Source: Mycolicibacterium sp. HK-90
GTDB taxonomy: Bacteria; Actinomycetota; Actinomycetes; Mycobacteriales; Mycobacteriaceae
Length of the DNA stretch: 64,000 nucleotides
Assembly (NCBI RefSeq): GCF_030486405.1
Contig: NZ_CP129613.1
Location: forward strand, 2,108,001 to 2,172,000
Direction: 5' to 3'
The notes beneath the pieces were generated by a model, which was given only the letters and a program-made list of their open reading frames with translations, was not told where the DNA came from and searched no databases. The translations under genes were made by a program, and so were the position numbers. Each line of letters starts with the position of its first letter. The first letter of the stretch is position 1. Positions 60,564 through 64,000 of the stretch are shown piece by piece.

Positions 60564-61624
60564 GTGAACCGGTTCTCGACGATCTTGGCTACTACCTGCT
60601 GGCCGGTGCGGGCGGTGAAGGGCCGGCCACATTGATGGACGAGGCGCGCCGCGGCGAGGAGCTCGGCTTCGGTACCGCGTTCATCTCCGAACGCTGGAAC
60701 GTCAAAGAAGCGTCCTCGCTCGTCGGCGCCGCCTGTGCGGTGACCGACCGGATGCAGATCGCCACGGCGGCAACCAATCACAACACGCGCCATCCGTTGA
60801 TCACCGGGTCGTGGGCCACCACGATGCATCGGCTGTCGAGGGGCCGCTTCACGTTGGGCATCGGCCGCGGCATTGCCGCCATGTACAACGCCTTCGGCGT
60901 GCCGGCTGTGACGACGGCGCAGATGGAGGATTTCGCCCAGGTCATGCGCAAGCTCTGGCACGGCGAGGTGATCTTCAACCACGACGGGCCGATCGGGAAA
61001 TATCAGGTGCTGTTCCTGGATCCCGACTTCAACGAGGACATCCGGCTGGCGATCGTGGCCTTCGGACCACAGACCCTGGCCCTGGGCGGGCGGGAGTTCG
61101 ACGACGTCATCCTGCACACCTATTTCACCCCGGACACGGTGCAGCGCGCGGTGAAGACGGTCAAGGACGCCGCCGAGCAGGCCGGCCGCGACCCGGACAG
61201 CGTGCGGGTGTGGTCCTGCTTCGCCACCGTGGGGGATCACCTGCCGGAGGAGTTGCGACTCAAGAAGACCGTGGCGCGGCTGGCCACCTACCTCCAGGGC
61301 TATGGCGATCTGATGGTGAGTACCAACAACTGGGATCCTGCTGTGCTGCAACGCTTCCGGGAAGATCCCGTCGTCACGTCGATTCCGGGCGGCATCGACC
61401 ACAAAGCCAGCGCCGAGCAGATCGAGCACATCGCCACGCTCATCCCCGACGAATGGCTGGAACCCTCGGCCACCGGATCGGCACGCCAATGCGTCGACCG
61501 CATCCGCAAGGAGTTCGACTACGGTGCCGACGCCGTGATCATGCACGGGGCCACCCCCGACGAGCTCGAACCGATCGTCACCGAATACCGGGCAACCCAG
61601 GTGCTGTCGGGATCCGGAAAATAG
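60560..61624 (+). CDS. LLM-class F420-dependent oxidoreductase
   Basis: A 354-aa luciferase-like protein, longer than the other two LLM proteins and similar to the TIGR03857-type F420 group. It shows TAFISERWNVKEAS, TATNHNTRHP-like ATNHNTRHPL and GRFTLGIGRGI. Predicted hydride transfer with F420 as the third step of a kinase-SnoaL-F420 module. ATG 60560 overlaps the SnoaL stop. The rox promoter region follows. Confidence 0.87.
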   Translation: MSEPVLDDLGYYLLAGAGGEGPATLMDEARRGEELGFGTAFISERWNVKEASSLVGAACAVTDRMQIATAATNHNTRHPLITGSWATTMHRLSRGRFTLGIGRGIAAMYNAFGVPAVTTAQMEDFAQVMRKLWHGEVIFNHDGPIGKYQVLFLDPDFNEDIRLAIVAFGPQTLALGGREFDDVILHTYFTPDTVQRAVKTVKDAAEQAGRDPDSVRVWSCFATVGDHLPEELRLKKTVARLATYLQGYGDLMVSTNNWDPAVLQRFREDPVVTSIPGGIDHKASAEQIEHIATLIPDEWLEPSATGSARQCVDRIRKEFDYGADAVIMHGATPDELEPIVTEYRATQVLSGSGK

Positions 61625-61676
61625 AAGAGCGAGGGCGTCATCCGCTCCCTGCCACCTTCAGCATATAGCGCACCCG

Positions 61677-61695
61677 GGGTCTTGCGGCAAGCCCC
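61677..61695. promoter_or_regulatory. Rifamycin-associated element (RAE) upstream of rox
   Basis: GGGTCTTGCGGCAAGCCCC differs at one base from the 19-bp palindrome GGGGCTTGCGGCAAGCCCC known as the RAE from promoters of actinomycete rifamycin-inactivation genes. It lies 56 nt upstream of the rox ATG. A possible -10-like CATATA precedes it (61662-61667). Confidence 0.85.
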
Positions 61696-61730
61696 CGGGG
61701 GTGGTGCAGAATCTCCTCCCGCAGCGCTGA

Positions 61731-63179
<1,449 letters not shown>

Positions 63180-63223
63180 CGATTTGGCCCCGGCCGGTTC
63201 TGCACGAGTGCGCGCAGCGGGGG

Positions 63224-64000
63224 TTACGGCATGATCAGCGTGCGCGATACCGGCTCGGCCACCGCCTGACGGCTGAAGATGCCGTGCTGCAGGGTGACCA
63301 GCAGTGCGTTGCGGGTCTCCTCGGGGGAGATGAGCTCATCGAACCCGAGGTGACCGGCCGAGCGGAAGGACGCCTCGAGCTCCATGCGCTTGAGCACCTC
63401 GGTGTAGTCCTCGCCGGCGTGGGTGGCGGCGCTGAGCGCCGCCGCGCCCATCGCGCCCATGGTCGCCCCCGGATAGGCAAATGTCGCCACCTGGTCGTCA
63501 AAACCCAACAGTGACATCACCATCGAACCGAATCCGAAGGCTTTCCGGAGCGTTACATGCAACTTGAGCGTCGTCGCCGCGGTCTGGGCGGCGAACATCC
63601 TTGCCCCGCTTCGCAGCACGCCACTGCGTTCGGACCGGCTGCCGGGAAGCATGCCGGGATTGTCGGCCAGGAAGACGATCGGCAGATGGAACGAGTCGGC
63701 GACGGTGATGAAATGCGCGGCCTTGTCGGCAGCGTCGGCGTCGATCGAACCGGCCATCACCTGCGGTTGATTGGCGACCACCGCGACCGGATAGCCGCCG
63801 AGATGGGCCAGCGCACAGATGATCGCGCGGCCGAACTTGGGCTGCACCTCGAACCAGTCGGGGCGATCGAAGATCTCATCGAGGACGGCCCGCATGTCGT
63901 AGATCTGCCGGTTGTCACGGGAGACGATGTCGAGAATCTCCGGGGTAAGCCGCGGTTCGGCTGTCTCGTCGGCGAGCCGGGTCGGAGGATATGACCATGC
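63224..64000 (-). CDS. Acyl-CoA carboxylase carboxyltransferase subunit, 3' part
   Basis: The C-terminal 258 residues of a carboxyltransferase (AccD/PccB type), cut by the window edge. The frame stays open to base 64000. Visible features are the CoA/biotin-binding GG region VVANQPQVMAGSIDADAADKAA, a NPGMLPGS turn, and the SMVMSLLGFDDQVATFAYPGATMGAMG segment of the second crotonase-fold half. It transfers CO2 from biotin to an acyl-CoA. Convergent with rox. Confidence 0.88.
   Translation of the reverse strand, partial: AWSYPPTRLADETAEPRLTPEILDIVSRDNRQIYDMRAVLDEIFDRPDWFEVQPKFGRAIICALAHLGGYPVAVVANQPQVMAGSIDADAADKAAHFITVADSFHLPIVFLADNPGMLPGSRSERSGVLRSGARMFAAQTAATTLKLHVTLRKAFGFGSMVMSLLGFDDQVATFAYPGATMGAMGAAALSAATHAGEDYTEVLKRMELEASFRSAGHLGFDELISPEETRNALLVTLQHGIFSRQAVAEPVSRTLIMP

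Overview
The window looks like a stretch of chromosome from a mycobacterium, most likely a fast-growing, environmental Mycolicibacterium-type species. The evidence is high GC with strong GC3 bias, frequent GTG starts, tightly overlapping operons, F420-dependent luciferase-like oxidoreductases, a mycofactocin-type SDR, an MmpL transporter, and many fadD/fadE/echA-type lipid genes. No rRNA, tRNA, CRISPR array, insertion sequence or phage gene was seen. The species assignment is inference.

Layout. 0-2.8 kb: two unrecognised minus-strand genes, purU (formyltetrahydrofolate deformylase) and a MaoC-type hydratase. 2.8-5.1 kb: an FMO-type flavin monooxygenase coupled to an alpha/beta hydrolase, behind a promoter that carries two TGAC-N4-GTCA palindromes. 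5.2-8.7 kb (minus): CoA ligase, mycofactocin-type SDR, acyl-CoA dehydrogenase. 8.8-13.9 kb (plus): FabG-like SDR, thiolase, acyl-CoA dehydrogenase, GntR regulator, CaiB/BaiF CoA-transferase. 13.9-21.9 kb (minus): a compact operon of three crotonases, three consecutive CoA ligases, a hotdog thioesterase and an F420-type oxidoreductase, divergent from a GntR gene. 22.0-24.9 kb: GntR, crotonase, thiolase.

25-57 kb is the most interesting part. It holds ring- and chain-oxidising enzymes (P450, Rieske oxygenase, molybdopterin oxidoreductase, Baeyer-Villiger-type monooxygenase, aldehyde dehydrogenases, F420 enzymes) together with CoA ligases, a paired acyl-CoA dehydrogenase, crotonases, a DapA-like lyase, a thiolase-like/DUF35 aldolase pair and three amidohydrolases. 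Many promoters here carry one palindrome, TACTGTAA-N3-TTACAGTA, or a degenerate copy. Two paralogous TetR regulators in the same stretch have identical predicted recognition helices. I read this as a dedicated catabolic regulon for a cyclic or branched substrate, perhaps terpenoid- or steroid-like. The substrate cannot be read from sequence.

57-64 kb: a divergent TetR / kinase-SnoaL-F420 operon with its own palindromic operator, a rifampicin monooxygenase homologue (rox) behind a near-perfect rifamycin-associated element, and the end of an acyl-CoA carboxylase carboxyltransferase gene cut by the window edge. A family of long palindromes (core GCGAGCAGACGCA) recurs at five gene ends and probably acts as transcription terminators.
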